Below, piece after piece: positions 12,331 to 22,981 of a stretch of DNA of 64,000 bases (positions are counted from its first letter, which is position 1; each line of letters begins with the position of its first letter). The notes under the pieces are model-generated. The model did not search any database. It saw nothing but the letters and a program-made list of their open reading frames with translations, and was not told the DNA's origin. Position numbers and translations under genes: made by a program. The DNA comes from Piscirickettsiaceae bacterium (GTDB lineage Bacteria; Pseudomonadota; Gammaproteobacteria; Nitrosococcales; Methylophagaceae): positions 1 through 64,000 of the forward strand of contig JABSQN010000002.1 in the NCBI GenBank assembly GCA_013215825.1, in the 5' to 3' direction.

Positions 12331-12415
12331 GCGAGAGTGGCGGAATTGGTAGACGCGCTAGATTTAGGTTCTAGTGGGGTAACCTGTGAGAGTTCGAGTC
12401 TCTCCTCTCGTACCA
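12331..12415 (+). tRNA. tRNA-Leu (anticodon UAG)
   Basis: 85-nt class II tRNA. The acceptor stem GCGAGAG pairs with CTCTCGT (closing G-U), and ACCA is encoded at 12412-12415. The anticodon arm CTAGA-TTTAGGT-TCTAG gives anticodon TAG in a 7-base loop. The short variable arm TGGGGTAACCTG fits tRNA-Leu, and the T-arm GAGAGTTCGAGTCTCTC is intact. A tRNA-Leu just upstream of tig is a common gammaproteobacterial arrangement. Confidence 0.97.
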
Positions 12416-12422
12416 TATTGAA

Positions 12423-12451
12423 TAGTTGGTAGCTAATTGAGCTACCAACTA
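12423..12451 (+). terminator. Hairpin after tRNA-Leu
   Basis: Perfect 12-bp inverted repeat (arms TAGTTGGTAGCT / AGCTACCAACTA, 5-base loop) 8 bp after the tRNA and 18 bp before the tig ribosome-binding site. There is no T-run after it, so it may be a processing or attenuation hairpin rather than a full terminator. Confidence 0.5.
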
Positions 12452-12478
12452 CTTAACTTCCAAATTTTGAGGTAAACA

Positions 12479-13783
12479 ATGCAAGTTACTGTAGAGAATG
12501 TCAGCGAACTAGGTCGCCGTATGACGGTAACTATTGACGATGCTAATATCGGGCAATCAATAGCAGAACGTTTAATTGCAATTCGGCCATCAGTAAAAAT
12601 GTCAGGCTTCCGTCCTGGTAAAGTACCAATGAAAATGGTTGAACAATCACATGGCCCATCTGCTCGTCGTGAAGTTATCGACAGCCTAGTTCAAAGCAGT
12701 ATGCAAGAAGCCTTTGTTCAAGAAAATATTAATCCTGCCGGTCGTCCTCACATCGATAAAATGGAAGAAAAAGGCGACATGTTTGTTTATAGCATGAGCT
12801 ATGATGTTTTCCCTGACGTTAAAGAAATTAACTTAAAAGGGATTAAAGTCGAAAAGATTACTGCTGAAGTCCAAGATAGTGATGTTGACACCATGTTAGA
12901 GACATTGCGTGAGCAACGTATATCTTGGGAACCATTAAAACGTGCGGCTAAAGAAACAGATGGTGTCACCATTGATTTCGTCGGCAGTATTGATGGTGAA
13001 GAGTTTGATGGTGGTAAAGGTGTTGATACTTTAGTTGTGATTGGCGATGGCAATATGTTGCCTGAGTTTGAAAATCAACTTATTGGTACTAAGGCGGGTC
13101 AAGAAACTACGATCACAATGACATTTCCGGATGATTACCGCGCAGAACACTTGAAAGGTAAGGAAGCGAGCTTTGTCATTACTGTTAAATCAGTTGCCAA
13201 GAAAAAAATTCCTAAATTAGATAAAGCCTTTGCTGAGTTATGTGGTGTTGATGGTGGTATTGCTGCACTTAAAAAAGAAGTGCGCGCTAATATGACCCGT
13301 GAGCTTACAAGTACATTGAAGACAGGCAATAAGCGTAAAGTAATGGATAGCTTGACTGAAAATAATGAGCTAGCCTTACCTGAAACTCCTGTTGAGCGTG
13401 AAGCTGAACATTTGATGGAGCAAGCAAAAACTAACTTAAGAAACCAAGGTGTGAATATTGATGGTATCCCGTTCAATATTGACAACTTTAAAGATAATGC
13501 TAAAAAGCGTGTTCTATTAAGTTTACTGATTGGTAAAATTATTTCAGATAATGATATCAAGCCGGAAGAAGAACAAGTAAAATCCGTGATTGATGGCATT
13601 GCATCAAGTTATGAAGATCCAGAAGATGTTGTTAAGTTTTATATGAATGATCAACAAAAACTATCAGAAATTCAAATGATGGTTGTTGAAGATAGCGTAG
13701 TTGAATGGATCTTAGATCAAGTTAAAGTAGAAGAAACATCGTCAACATTTAGTGAGGTTATGAATGCTGCTAACGCTGCATAA
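12479..13783 (+). CDS. tig: Trigger factor
   Basis: Ribosome-bound chaperone and peptidyl-prolyl isomerase, 434 aa. The N-terminal domain has the ribosome-docking signature GFRPGKVP at residues 43-50; the FKBP-like domain lies at about 155-245 (VTIDFVGSIDGEEFDGG, FPDDY); the rest is the helical cradle. GAGG at 12469-12472 is well placed for ATG 12479. It stands before clpP–clpX–lon as in most relatives, but a strong terminator follows, so it is probably its own unit. Confidence 0.97.
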   Translation: MQVTVENVSELGRRMTVTIDDANIGQSIAERLIAIRPSVKMSGFRPGKVPMKMVEQSHGPSARREVIDSLVQSSMQEAFVQENINPAGRPHIDKMEEKGDMFVYSMSYDVFPDVKEINLKGIKVEKITAEVQDSDVDTMLETLREQRISWEPLKRAAKETDGVTIDFVGSIDGEEFDGGKGVDTLVVIGDGNMLPEFENQLIGTKAGQETTITMTFPDDYRAEHLKGKEASFVITVKSVAKKKIPKLDKAFAELCGVDGGIAALKKEVRANMTRELTSTLKTGNKRKVMDSLTENNELALPETPVEREAEHLMEQAKTNLRNQGVNIDGIPFNIDNFKDNAKKRVLLSLLIGKIISDNDIKPEEEQVKSVIDGIASSYEDPEDVVKFYMNDQQKLSEIQMMVVEDSVVEWILDQVKVEETSSTFSEVMNAANAA

Positions 13784-13806
13784 TTCATCACGCTGATACA
13801 GAACAT

Positions 13807-13841
13807 AGCCTGTACTCATTAAATTGAGTACAGGCTATTTT
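13807..13841 (+). terminator. Rho-independent terminator of tig
   Basis: 12-bp perfect stem (AGCCTGTACTCA at 13807-13818 with TGAGTACAGGCT at 13825-13836), 6-base loop, followed by ATTTT. It lies 23 bp after the tig stop and 106 bp before clpP. Confidence 0.85.
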
Positions 13842-13946
13842 GGTTTAGAGGCCAAATATATGAGTCGCATTTTATGACTGAAGGCCGTTATGACATAAAA
13901 CACTTATTGTGTAATAGGTCTTTTTTAAATTTTTATCGAGAATATT

Positions 13947-14579
13947 ATGACTAACGAATTTATTACGGATAGTTCTATTTCTAGTGCGCTAGTGCCGATG
14001 GTGATAGAACAAACACCACGCGGCGAACGATCTTATGATATCTATTCACGTTTATTAAAAGAACGCGTGATATTTTTGGTCGGACAGGTTGAAGACCATA
14101 TGGCCAACTTAGTTGTGGCTCAGTTATTATTTTTAGAATCAGAAAATCCTGACAAAGATATTCATTTGTATATCAATTCGCCGGGTGGTTCTGTAACAGC
14201 GGGCATGGCGATTTATGACACAATGCAATTCATTAAGCCCGATGTGAGTACCCTATGTATTGGTCAGGCTGCTAGTATGGGCGCTGTATTATTAACAGCA
14301 GGCGCGGCAGGTAAACGCCATTGCTTACCGAATTCACGGGTGATGGTACACCAACCATTGGGCGGTTTTCAGGGGCAGGCATCGGATTTTGAAATTCATG
14401 CGCGTGAAATTTTATCTATCCGTGAACGTTTGAATGGTATTTTGGCAAAACATACAGGCCAAGATATCGAAAATATTAAAAAAGATACAGATCGTGATAA
14501 TTTTATGGATAGCAAACAAGCACAAGAATATGGTTTAATTGACTCTGTGCTAGATAATCGGCCTGAAGAAAAATCATAA
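13947..14579 (+). CDS. clpP: ATP-dependent Clp protease proteolytic subunit
   Basis: Serine peptidase subunit of the barrel that degrades proteins fed in by ClpX or ClpA. Ser110 in GQAASMGAV and His135 in [10 protein letters not shown] are the catalytic pair seen in the sequence; the third residue is the Asp in the DTDRDNFM segment. The [11 protein letters not shown] oxyanion-loop region is intact. 210 aa is normal and includes a short propeptide-like N-terminus. clpX follows after 41 bp, with no terminator between. Confidence 0.97.
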   Translation: MTNEFITDSSISSALVPMVIEQTPRGERSYDIYSRLLKERVIFLVGQVEDHMANLVVAQLLFLESENPDKDIHLYINSPGGSVTAGMAIYDTMQFIKPDVSTLCIGQAASMGAVLLTAGAAGKRHCLPNSRVMVHQPLGGFQGQASDFEIHAREILSIRERLNGILAKHTGQDIENIKKDTDRDNFMDSKQAQEYGLIDSVLDNRPEEKS

Positions 14580-14620
14580 CGTGCCGATACGTTAAGTTAG
14601 ATAGTTTAAGGTAATTGAAA

Positions 14621-15895
14621 ATGAGTGACGATAAAGATAATAGCGATGATAAACTACTGTACTGCTCGTTCTGCGGTAAGAGTCAGCATGAAGTAAAAAA
14701 ACTAATTGCAGGCCCATCTGTCTTTGTTTGTGATGAATGTGTTGATTTGTGTAATGACATTATTAAAGAAGAATTACAAGAAGTCATTACAGAGTCAGCC
14801 GAAGAAAGTTTGCCGACACCTCATGACATTAATGAGGCATTAAATAGTTATGTGATAGGACAAGATAGAGCGAAGCGTGTGCTATCTGTTGCTGTATATA
14901 ATCATTATAAACGTCTCCGCTTTGCATCTAAAACAGATGATGTTGAGTTATCAAAAAGTAATATTTTATTAATCGGCCCAACGGGTAGTGGTAAAACATT
15001 ATTGGCTGAAACATTAGCGCGGCAGCTGAATGTACCATTCACAATGGCGGATGCAACGACATTAACGGAAGCAGGTTATGTTGGTGAAGATGTTGAGAAT
15101 ATCATTCAAAAATTATTACAAAAATGTGATTATGATGTAGAAAAAGCTGAAACAGGCATTGTTTACATTGATGAGATTGATAAAATTTCTCGCAAATCAG
15201 AAAATCCATCAATCACACGTGATGTATCAGGTGAAGGTGTACAACAAGCCTTATTGAAATTAATTGAAGGCACAATGGCTTCGGTTCCGCCGCAAGGAGG
15301 TAGAAAACATCCGCAACAAGAGTTTTTACAAGTTGATACCAGTAAAATTCTCTTTATTTGTGGTGGTGCGTTTTCTGGGCTTGATAAGATTATTCGTAAC
15401 CGCTCACATAAAGGTGGGATCGGTTTCTCCGCGGAAGTGAAAAGTGTTGATGATAATCTTATTGTCAGTGATGTTTTGAAAACCGTTGAACCGGAAGATC
15501 TTATTCAATACGGTTTGATTCCAGAGTTTGTCGGTCGTCTGCCAGTGGTCGCGACCTTGAATGAACTTGACGAAGAAGCATTAGTACAAATTTTGACTGA
15601 GCCTAAGAACTCATTAGTTAAGCAATATCACAAATTATTTGAACTAGAAAATGTAACTCTTGAGTTTAGAGAAGATGCATTGCAGGCTATTGCTAAGAAA
15701 GCCATGGAACGAAAAACTGGTGCGCGTGGTTTACGCTCTATTATCGAGAATGTACTGTTAGATACAATGTTTGATTTACCTTCTGTTGATAATGTATCTA
15801 AAGTCGTGGTCGATGAAAATGTGATTAATGGCGAAAATTCCCCAATTTTAATTTATGAAGAGCAAGCCACTGAATTAGCGGCTAGCGATAAATAA
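14621..15895 (+). CDS. clpX: ATP-dependent Clp protease unfoldase ClpX
   Basis: AAA+ unfoldase partner of ClpP, 424 aa from ATG 14621. The N-terminal zinc-binding domain has Cys15, Cys18, Cys37 and Cys40. Walker A GPTGSGKT, Walker [10 protein letters not shown], the GYVGEDVE pore loop and the GGIGF loop that docks on ClpP are all present. A TTG at 14615 would add two residues but leaves only 3 bases from AAGG at 14608-14611, so ATG 14621 is chosen. A terminator hairpin follows at 15936. Confidence 0.97.
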   Translation: MSDDKDNSDDKLLYCSFCGKSQHEVKKLIAGPSVFVCDECVDLCNDIIKEELQEVITESAEESLPTPHDINEALNSYVIGQDRAKRVLSVAVYNHYKRLRFASKTDDVELSKSNILLIGPTGSGKTLLAETLARQLNVPFTMADATTLTEAGYVGEDVENIIQKLLQKCDYDVEKAETGIVYIDEIDKISRKSENPSITRDVSGEGVQQALLKLIEGTMASVPPQGGRKHPQQEFLQVDTSKILFICGGAFSGLDKIIRNRSHKGGIGFSAEVKSVDDNLIVSDVLKTVEPEDLIQYGLIPEFVGRLPVVATLNELDEEALVQILTEPKNSLVKQYHKLFELENVTLEFREDALQAIAKKAMERKTGARGLRSIIENVLLDTMFDLPSVDNVSKVVVDENVINGENSPILIYEEQATELAASDK

Positions 15896-15935
15896 ACACT
15901 GCCTTTTCCCCAATGCTTATTTAATAATATGATTA

Positions 15936-15973
15936 TTCAAGCACCTTAGTTTTACTAAGGTGCTTGAATTTTA
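15936..15973 (+). terminator. Rho-independent terminator of clpPX
   Basis: Perfect 15-bp stem (TTCAAGCACCTTAGT at 15936-15950, ACTAAGGTGCTTGAA at 15954-15968) with a 3-base loop, followed by TTTTAG. It separates clpX from lon. Confidence 0.9.
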
Positions 15974-16057
15974 GTATTTAGATCCCCATTATAATTTTCA
16001 ATTACAATTAATTTTGCCAAATTTCGGCAAAAACAGATTCATTAGAGGCTGGATTAA

Positions 16058-18481
16058 ATGGCAAACCCAACAGAGTCAACATCAACTGATAATTCCTTTT
16101 TTGCAGTTCCTGTACTGCCACTAAGAGATGTTGTGGTGTACCCATATATGGTTATTCCATTATTTGTTGGTCGTGAACAATCTATTAATGCCTTAGAAGC
16201 TGCAACTGATGAAAATAAACAAATTTTATTAGTGGCACAAAAAGATTCTAGTGAAGAACAGCCTAGTATGGATAATTTATTTGAGACAGGTACTTTGGCA
16301 ACTATTTTACAGTTATTAAAGTTACCTGACGGCACGGTGAAAGTGCTGGTTGAAGGTACTACTAGAGCAAAAATCACATCATTGAACGATGAAGATAACT
16401 ATTTAAAAGCAGATATCGCTGACTATATTGTTAAACAGCCCAAAGAACCTGAAGCGGGTGTGTTAATGAAAACCTTGCTTGAGCAGTTTGAGCAGTATGT
16501 AAAATCAAATAAGAAGATTCCACCTGAAGTAATGGCATCATTATCTAGTATTGATGATGCAGATCGCATGGCTGATACCGTTGCGGCACATATGAGTTTA
16601 AAGCTTGACGATAAGCAATTATTATTAGAATTGACAGATATCAATGCTCGCATTGAAAAGTTATTAGTTTTTCTTGAATCTGAAATTGATGTGCAACATA
16701 TTGAGAAACGAATTCGTGGCCGAGTTAAAAAGCAAATGGATAAAAGCCAACGCGAATATTATCTCAATGAGCAAATGAAAGCCGTTCAAAAAGAGCTAGG
16801 CGAGATTGATGAAGTTTCAAATGAAACCGATGAGCTTGAAGAACGAATTGCTGAGTCAGGAATGACAACTGAAGCAAAAGATAAAGCAGAATCAGAATTA
16901 AAGAAATTAAAAATGATGTCTCCTATGTCTGCTGAGGCATCCGTAGTGAGAAGTTATATTGAATGTTTGATCGATGTACCTTGGAAAAAACGCTCACGTG
17001 TGTATCGTGATTTAGCGCGTGCCGAAAAGATACTTGATGAAGATCATTATGGTTTAGAAAAAGTAAAAGAACGTATTATTGAATATTTAGCCGTGCAACA
17101 ACGTGTTAAAAAATCAAAAGGGCCTATTTTATGTTTGGTTGGACCTCCTGGTGTGGGTAAAACATCAGTTGCTAAATCAATTGCCCGTGCGACGAATCGC
17201 AAATATACGCGTATGGCATTAGGTGGCATTCGTGATGAGGCAGAAATACGGGGTCATCGTCGTACATATATTGGCTCAATGCCAGGTCGAGTGATTCAAA
17301 ATATTACAAAAACTAAAGTGCGTAATCCACTATTTTTGCTCGATGAAATAGATAAAATGGCACAAGACTTTAAAGGCGACCCAGCATCGGCTTTATTAGA
17401 AGTATTAGATCCAGAACAAAACTCCACATTCTCTGATCACTATATGGAAGTGGAATATGATTTGTCAGATGTTATGTTTGTCTGTACGGCAAATAGCCTA
17501 AATATCCCTGATGCATTACGTGATCGTATGGAAGTTATTCATCTTTCGGGTTATACCGAAGATGAAAAACTGAATATTGCGATGAAATATTTGCTACCTA
17601 ATGCGTTAAAAGACAATGGTTTGAAAGATCATGAGATTGAAATCCAATCCAATGCAATATTAGAAATCATCCGTCGTTACACGCGTGAAGCGGGTGTGCG
17701 TAATTTGCAACGTGATATTTCAAAGATTTCTCGTAAAGTTGTGACCGAGATCCTACAAAAGAAATTAAGCGATAAAGTCGTGGTGACAAAAGAGAACCTT
17801 GAAAATTATCTCGGTGTTTATGTCTACCAATATGGGCGTGCAGAAGAAAGTGATCAAGTTGGTCAAGTAACAGGTTTGGCGTGGACAGAAGTCGGTGGTG
17901 AATTGCTGACTATTGAAACAGCGGTGATGCCAGGTAAAGGAAAATCATCGTATACCGGTAAACTTGGTGATGTGATGCAAGAGTCTATTCAAGCGGCAAC
18001 GACCGTTGTTCGTTCGCGCTCGAAGGACTGGGGAATTGCGGCTGACTTTATGCAAAACCATGATCTGCATATTCATGTACCTGAAGGTGCAACACCAAAA
18101 GACGGCCCTAGTGCTGGTGCAGGAATGTGTACGGCAATTGTTTCTGCGATTACTGGAATTCCTGTGCGAGCAAATGTTGCTATGACAGGCGAAATAACGT
18201 TGCGTGGTGAAGTATTACCTATCGGTGGTTTAAAAGAAAAGTTACTTGCTGCCGCGCGAGGTGGTATTGATACCGTACTTATTCCCCATGAGAATGTTAA
18301 AGATTTGAAAGAGATCCCTGATAATATCAAGCAAACATTAACAATTATTCCTGTGCGTTGGATCACCGACGTTTTAAAAAATGCATTACTTACCATGCCT
18401 TTACCAAAAGAGGATGATGAAAAAGTGATCACAAATGATAAAACAAGCTATCATGAAGTGAGTACCGAAAGCCGACATTAA
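16058..18481 (+). CDS. lon: ATP-dependent protease La
   Basis: Cytosolic AAA+ serine protease, 807 aa. The N-terminal substrate-binding domain starts [20 protein letters not shown]; Walker A is GPPGVGKT and Walker [10 protein letters not shown]; the protease domain has Ser685 in DGPSAGAG and Lys728 in GGLKEK, the catalytic dyad. TAGAGG at 16043-16048 precedes ATG 16058. Unlike many gammaproteobacteria, hupB does not follow; the next gene is the SPOR protein of the dedD–cvpA–purF run. Confidence 0.97.
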   Translation: MANPTESTSTDNSFFAVPVLPLRDVVVYPYMVIPLFVGREQSINALEAATDENKQILLVAQKDSSEEQPSMDNLFETGTLATILQLLKLPDGTVKVLVEGTTRAKITSLNDEDNYLKADIADYIVKQPKEPEAGVLMKTLLEQFEQYVKSNKKIPPEVMASLSSIDDADRMADTVAAHMSLKLDDKQLLLELTDINARIEKLLVFLESEIDVQHIEKRIRGRVKKQMDKSQREYYLNEQMKAVQKELGEIDEVSNETDELEERIAESGMTTEAKDKAESELKKLKMMSPMSAEASVVRSYIECLIDVPWKKRSRVYRDLARAEKILDEDHYGLEKVKERIIEYLAVQQRVKKSKGPILCLVGPPGVGKTSVAKSIARATNRKYTRMALGGIRDEAEIRGHRRTYIGSMPGRVIQNITKTKVRNPLFLLDEIDKMAQDFKGDPASALLEVLDPEQNSTFSDHYMEVEYDLSDVMFVCTANSLNIPDALRDRMEVIHLSGYTEDEKLNIAMKYLLPNALKDNGLKDHEIEIQSNAILEIIRRYTREAGVRNLQRDISKISRKVVTEILQKKLSDKVVVTKENLENYLGVYVYQYGRAEESDQVGQVTGLAWTEVGGELLTIETAVMPGKGKSSYTGKLGDVMQESIQAATTVVRSRSKDWGIAADFMQNHDLHIHVPEGATPKDGPSAGAGMCTAIVSAITGIPVRANVAMTGEITLRGEVLPIGGLKEKLLAAARGGIDTVLIPHENVKDLKEIPDNIKQTLTIIPVRWITDVLKNALLTMPLPKEDDEKVITNDKTSYHEVSTESRH

Positions 18482-18502
18482 TAGCGCATTAAAGGAAGCA
18501 CA

Positions 18503-19042
18503 ATGACAGATATTATTAAACAGCGATTAATCGGTGCATTACTGTTGTTAATCGTCATTGTGGCTGTCGCTTCTTTTCTAATTACTAATGCTCATTATGA
18601 AAATAAAGAAGTCATAGAGCAGCCGGAGTTTACATCTTCGATTGAACCATTAGTTGCCGATATTATTGAGCCTGAACGAGAAATATTACTTGATCCGCAT
18701 CAATTAGGAAATCAAGAAAATAATGTTGAAATAGCTGACACGTTAACAGATACTTTGCCAACGCCAACGCCAACGCCAACGCCAACGCCAACGCCAACGC
18801 CAGAAAATTCTCTAGAAAAATCATGGATCATTCAATTAGGGAGTTTTGGTGTGCAAGCAAATGCACAGGCACTTAATCAAAAAGTTCGAAAATTAGGCTT
18901 TAATTCGAAAATAGAGCGGAAAGATAATAACTACCGTGTGCGTATTGGACCTGAAGTGAACAAGCAAGCTATAGATGACATGGCGGCTAAAATATCAAGC
19001 CAGTTAAACATCAAGCCTCAAATACTTTCATATAAGCCGTAA
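18503..19042 (+). CDS. SPOR-domain cell-division protein, DedD-like
   Basis: 179 aa. One N-terminal membrane segment (residues about 9-28), an acidic periplasmic linker, a Thr-Pro repeat (seven PT units then P), and a C-terminal SPOR domain (about 108-178: WIIQLGSFGVQANAQALNQK, YRVRIGPE). SPOR domains bind denuded glycan strands at the septum. Position before cvpA and purF matches dedD. The PT tract is coded by a hexanucleotide tandem repeat at 18758-18802, so linker length could vary by slippage without a frameshift. Confidence 0.85.
   Translation: MTDIIKQRLIGALLLLIVIVAVASFLITNAHYENKEVIEQPEFTSSIEPLVADIIEPEREILLDPHQLGNQENNVEIADTLTDTLPTPTPTPTPTPTPTPENSLEKSWIIQLGSFGVQANAQALNQKVRKLGFNSKIERKDNNYRVRIGPEVNKQAIDDMAAKISSQLNIKPQILSYKP
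18758..18802 (+). repeat. (CCAACG)7 tandem repeat
   Basis: Seven perfect copies of the hexamer CCAACG plus a final CCA, inside the DedD-like gene, coding for Pro-Thr units. Six-base units keep the frame when copy number changes. Confidence 0.95.
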
Positions 19043-19118
19043 AAATGTCTGGGGTGAAACGCATCCTTCTGGTAAAATCCTCCCTTTCAAAATTCACATA
19101 TGAGTAGCTGGATAAATA

Positions 19119-19607
19119 ATGATTTGGGTTGATTATGTAATTATCGGCATTATCGTATTCTCAGCGAGTATTAGTATTGTCCGAGGCTTTATTAAAGAAG
19201 TCCTCTCGCTGGTTAGTTGGGCCTTAGCATTTTGGGTGGCGTTAACATTTTCACCTAATTTATCTACCTTATTAACCGACTATATTGCGAGCCCATCACT
19301 GCGTTTATTTTCAGCATTCTTTGCATTATTTATTGTTACCTTAATTCTTGGCGCATTGATCAATCATCTAATATCAACCTTGGTTGAAAAAACAGGCCTT
19401 TCAGGTACGGATCGCGCTTTAGGTGTGGTTTTTGGTTTGTTGCGTGGCGTGGCCATTGTTATTTTATTAGTACTTCTTGCGGGAGCAACACCGATGCCAA
19501 GTGATAGTTGGTGGCAAGACTCTGTATTACTCGAACATTTTGAAACGTTAGCTATTTCGGCTCGCGATATTTTACCTGCAGATCTTGCAGAATATATACA
19601 CTTTTAG
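19119..19607 (+). CDS. cvpA: CvpA family membrane protein
   Basis: 162 aa with four hydrophobic segments and the family start WVDYVIIGIIVFSASISIVRGFIKEVLSL, abridged here to its ends WVDYVII and KEVLSL. CvpA is needed for colicin V export in E. coli and also affects envelope stress; its exact action is unclear. It is directly before purF, 22 bp away, the standard arrangement. Confidence 0.9.
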   Translation: MIWVDYVIIGIIVFSASISIVRGFIKEVLSLVSWALAFWVALTFSPNLSTLLTDYIASPSLRLFSAFFALFIVTLILGALINHLISTLVEKTGLSGTDRALGVVFGLLRGVAIVILLVLLAGATPMPSDSWWQDSVLLEHFETLAISARDILPADLAEYIHF

Positions 19608-19629
19608 TTAGGGCTGATAGGACAATATT

Positions 19630-21135
19630 ATGTGTGGGATTATTGGTATCGTTGGTAAATCGGAAGTCAACCAACAACTTTATGATGGATTAACTGTTAT
19701 TCAGCATCGAGGTCAAGATGCTGCGGGTATTGTGACCTGTGATGCAAAAGGGCAGTTGTTCTTACGCAAAGATAATGGCTTGGTAAAAGACGTTTTTCAC
19801 ACGCGCCATATGTTGCGCTTAAAAGGAAATATGGGAATAGGTCATGTTCGTTATCCAACGGCTGGCTGTTCTACATCTGCAGAAGCACAGCCTTTTTATG
19901 TCAATTCACCGTTTGGTATTTCATTAGCTCACAATGGTAATCTGACCAATACCAAACAATTAAAAAAAGAATTATTTGAAAATGATCGCCGTCATTTGAA
20001 CACGGATTCGGATTCGGAAGTTTTATTGAATATTTTCGCGAATGAGTTACAAAAATCAACAAGACTAAAACCTGAAGCGGATGATATTTTTAAAGCGGTT
20101 TCACAATTACATAATCGTTGCCGAGGCGCTTATGCCGTTGTTGCCATGATTGCTAATGTTGGTATTGTCGCATTTCGTGATCCTTACGGTATTCGTCCGG
20201 TTGTTATTGGAATTCGTGAAACAGATGATGGAACTGAACATATCATTGCATCTGAAAGTGTAGCGATTGATTCTTTAGGCTTTAAACTTGTTCGTGATAT
20301 TGAACCGGGTGAATGCGTGTTCATTGATGTGAACGGTAATATTACAACGCAACAGTGTGCGGAAGCTCCTGTGAAATATCCCTGTATTTTTGAATATGTT
20401 TATTTTGCACGGCCAGATTCAATTATTGATGGTATTTCTGTGCATAAAAGTCGCCTTCGTATGGGCACTAAGCTTGCGGATAAGATTAAGCGTGTATTTC
20501 CAGATCATGATATTGATGTGGTTATCCCAATTCCTGATACTAGCCGTAGTGCTGCATTACAATTGGCGTATGACTTGGGCGTTATCTACCAAGAAGGCTT
20601 TATTAAAAACCGCTATATTGGTCGAACATTTATTATGCCAGGGCAAAAAGAACGGAAAAAATCAGTACGTCAAAAATTGAATGCGATTGATTTCGAGTTT
20701 CGTGGTAAAAATGTGCTTTTAGTTGATGACTCTATTGTTCGAGGTACAACATCACAACAGATCGTACAAATGGCTCGCGAAGCGGGTGCGAACAAAGTGT
20801 ATTTTGCTTCTGCTGCGCCACCTGTGCGCCATCCGAATGTATATGGCATCGATATGCCTTCGCCAGATGAGTTTGTGGCACATAATCGTAATGTAGAACA
20901 AGTCGCAGAAGAAATTGGCGTTGATTGGTTAATATACCAAGATTTAGATGATTTGATTGATGCTGTTAAATACAATGATCATGTCTCAGACTTTGATACA
21001 TCGTGCTTTGATGGTCAGTATATTACGGGTGACATTGATAAAAGCTACCTTAATTATATCAACTCATTACGCAATGATGATTCTAAACAGCATGCTGACG
21101 AAAGCAATGCTGTGATAGAAATTCATAATAACTAG
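19630..21135 (+). CDS. purF: Amidophosphoribosyltransferase
   Basis: First committed enzyme of purine synthesis, moving glutamine amide nitrogen to PRPP. 501 aa. Cys2 of MCGIIGIVG is the glutaminase nucleophile after removal of Met1; HRGQDAAG and [11 protein letters not shown] belong to the class II amidotransferase domain; [12 protein letters not shown] is the PRPP-binding loop of the C-terminal half. The FARPDS segment and the lack of Fe-S cysteines fit the E. coli-type enzyme. It ends the dedD–cvpA–purF run. Confidence 0.96.
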   Translation: MCGIIGIVGKSEVNQQLYDGLTVIQHRGQDAAGIVTCDAKGQLFLRKDNGLVKDVFHTRHMLRLKGNMGIGHVRYPTAGCSTSAEAQPFYVNSPFGISLAHNGNLTNTKQLKKELFENDRRHLNTDSDSEVLLNIFANELQKSTRLKPEADDIFKAVSQLHNRCRGAYAVVAMIANVGIVAFRDPYGIRPVVIGIRETDDGTEHIIASESVAIDSLGFKLVRDIEPGECVFIDVNGNITTQQCAEAPVKYPCIFEYVYFARPDSIIDGISVHKSRLRMGTKLADKIKRVFPDHDIDVVIPIPDTSRSAALQLAYDLGVIYQEGFIKNRYIGRTFIMPGQKERKKSVRQKLNAIDFEFRGKNVLLVDDSIVRGTTSQQIVQMAREAGANKVYFASAAPPVRHPNVYGIDMPSPDEFVAHNRNVEQVAEEIGVDWLIYQDLDDLIDAVKYNDHVSDFDTSCFDGQYITGDIDKSYLNYINSLRNDDSKQHADESNAVIEIHNN

Positions 21136-21155
21136 TACTTATTGATGACTACCCT

Positions 21156-21184
21156 TTGCTGTTTAACTGATTTTCTTATATAAT
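21156..21184 (+). promoter_or_regulatory. Candidate sigma-70 promoter for yceD–rpmF
   Basis: TTGCTG at 21156-21161 and TATAAT at 21179-21184 are separated by 17 bp. Transcription would begin about 21191, only a few bases before the yceD ATG at 21195, and no Shine-Dalgarno is seen, so the transcript may be nearly leaderless. Confidence 0.5.
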
Positions 21185-21194
21185 TCCGGCGATT

Positions 21195-21719
21195 ATGCAT
21201 CAGAAATTACCGAAAGAAATAGATCCGTTCCGTTTGGCTCAAAACGGGCTGAAATTAGAAGGCTTATTACCCTTAGTAGGATTGTCGAGATTAGCTAAAT
21301 ATCTCCACAGTACAGAGGGTAACGCTGATATAAAAATGGACTTTGAGATCGATGAAATCGGTACGCCATATATGCGTGGTGAATTTAAAGCGACAGTCTC
21401 AGTGGTTTGTGAGCGCTGTATGCAACCGATGACATTGAATTTAGATGTTAAATGTTTGTTGGCAATGATTATTGGTGAGCGAAAAATTGAAGGGTTGGCT
21501 GAGCAGTATGACCCTTGGCTGTTAGAAAATAGCGATCCTATATTATTGAAGTCGGTAATAGAGGATGAATTGATTTTGTCTTTGCCCTTAGTACCTAGGC
21601 ATGATGAGGCATGTTTGCCTGACGATGTATGGTCTGTGGGTGAGGAAGAGGTTGCAAAGGTAACAGAAGAGCGTATTTCACCCTTTGCAATGTTAGAAAG
21701 TTTGAAAACAAAAGATTAA
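21195..21719 (+). CDS. yceD: YceD/DUF177 family protein
   Basis: 174-aa protein of the DUF177 family, almost always next to rpmF; related proteins take part in 23S rRNA and ribosome metabolism. The start KLPKEIDPFRLAQNGLKLEG and the CERCMQPMT cysteine pair are typical. It lies 50 bp upstream of rpmF. The start ATG has no visible ribosome-binding site (see promoter). Confidence 0.88.
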   Translation: MHQKLPKEIDPFRLAQNGLKLEGLLPLVGLSRLAKYLHSTEGNADIKMDFEIDEIGTPYMRGEFKATVSVVCERCMQPMTLNLDVKCLLAMIIGERKIEGLAEQYDPWLLENSDPILLKSVIEDELILSLPLVPRHDEACLPDDVWSVGEEEVAKVTEERISPFAMLESLKTKD

Positions 21720-21769
21720 GATAATCAGTCGATTGTCGAACGTAATATTTTTAGTGTTAGGAGAAGAAC

Positions 21770-21949
21770 ATGGCAGTACAAAAGAGTAAAAAGAGTACAT
21801 CACGTCGCGGCATGCGTCGTTCACATGATGCGTTAACAGCAACAACATTATCTGTTGATTCTACATCGGGTGAATTACACCGTCGTCACCACGTAACAGA
21901 TGATGGTTTCTACCGTGGTCGTAAAGTAATCGCTGATAAAAGCGAGTAA
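21770..21949 (+). CDS. rpmF: 50S ribosomal protein L32
   Basis: 59-aa basic protein starting [20 protein letters not shown], the conserved L32 N-terminus, and ending [12 protein letters not shown]. The gammaproteobacterial zinc-free form, as the Cys pairs found in some L32 are absent. A strong TTAGGAG lies before ATG 21770. It is followed within 9 bp by plsX. Confidence 0.96.
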   Translation: MAVQKSKKSTSRRGMRRSHDALTATTLSVDSTSGELHRRHHVTDDGFYRGRKVIADKSE

Positions 21950-21958
21950 GACACTACT

Positions 21959-22981
21959 TTGAGTCTTACAATATCAATTGATGCTATGGGTGGTGATTAC
22001 GGCCCTAGTGTCGTGATTCCCGCTGCAATCAGAGCATTAGAAGCACATCCCAAAATCAATTTAATATTGGTGGGTGATAAAGATGTACTTAATGATGCTT
22101 TACTACAACATAATGCCCAAGATGATGAACGACTTATCATCCATCATGCATCACAAAAAGTAGAAATGGATGAATCACCTGCTAGCGCATTGCGCGGTAA
22201 GAAAGATTCATCTATGCGCGTTGCTATTAACTTAGTAAAAGATGGGACTGCCGCTGCATGCGTTAGTGCTGGAAATACTGGGGCATTAATGGCAACCGCA
22301 CGCTTTGTGCTGAAGACATTGCCGGGCATTGAGCGTGTAGCGATTGTATCTGCGTTACCTACGATTAAAGGGCATACTTATGTTCTTGATTTGGGTGCGA
22401 ATATTGATTCAAGTGCCGAACATCTAGTGCAGTTTGCTGTGATGGGTGCGGTACTTGCCGAGTTAGTTGATGGTAATAAAAACCCATCTGTTGGCTTGCT
22501 CAATATTGGTCAAGAAGAAATAAAAGGTAATGAGCGAGTTAAAGAAGCCGCGCGATTACTGAAAGAAACTGATTTGAATTATCACGGCTTTGTTGAAGGT
22601 GATGGTTTATATCGTGGTGAAGTCGATGTTTTAGTCTGTGATGGCTTTGTCGGTAATATTGCACTTAAAGCAAGTGAAGGTGTTATCCACATGATTCGTC
22701 ATTTCTTACGTCAATCCTTTGGTCGTAATATTTTTACTAAAATAGCCGGTTTAATTGCATCGCCAGTATTAAAACACTTCCGCGATGAACTTGATCCACG
22801 AGCTTATAACGGTGCAAACTTTATTGGTTTACAAGGTATTGTGATTAAAAGTCACGGTGGTACCGATGATGTTGGCTTTGCTAATGCTATTAAAATTGCG
22901 ATTATTGAAGCCGAACATGATGTGCCTAGTAAGATCAGTAAACATTTAGAAGCCTTACTTGAAGATGGAAAAACTGTGTGA
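21959..22981 (+). CDS. plsX: Phosphate acyltransferase PlsX
   Basis: Makes acyl-phosphate from acyl-ACP for phospholipid synthesis. 340 aa, beginning [12 protein letters not shown], with [14 protein letters not shown] and [15 protein letters not shown] boxes of the family. The start is TTG 21959; no better in-frame ATG fits the conserved N-terminus. Its TGA overlaps the GTG start of fabH, so translation is coupled. Confidence 0.95.
   Translation: MSLTISIDAMGGDYGPSVVIPAAIRALEAHPKINLILVGDKDVLNDALLQHNAQDDERLIIHHASQKVEMDESPASALRGKKDSSMRVAINLVKDGTAAACVSAGNTGALMATARFVLKTLPGIERVAIVSALPTIKGHTYVLDLGANIDSSAEHLVQFAVMGAVLAELVDGNKNPSVGLLNIGQEEIKGNERVKEAARLLKETDLNYHGFVEGDGLYRGEVDVLVCDGFVGNIALKASEGVIHMIRHFLRQSFGRNIFTKIAGLIASPVLKHFRDELDPRAYNGANFIGLQGIVIKSHGGTDDVGFANAIKIAIIEAEHDVPSKISKHLEALLEDGKTV

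Noticed and set aside
16021-16057. Heat-shock (sigma-32) promoter before lon
   Set aside because: Expected biologically, but I could not find convincing -35 and -10 boxes with the right spacing.
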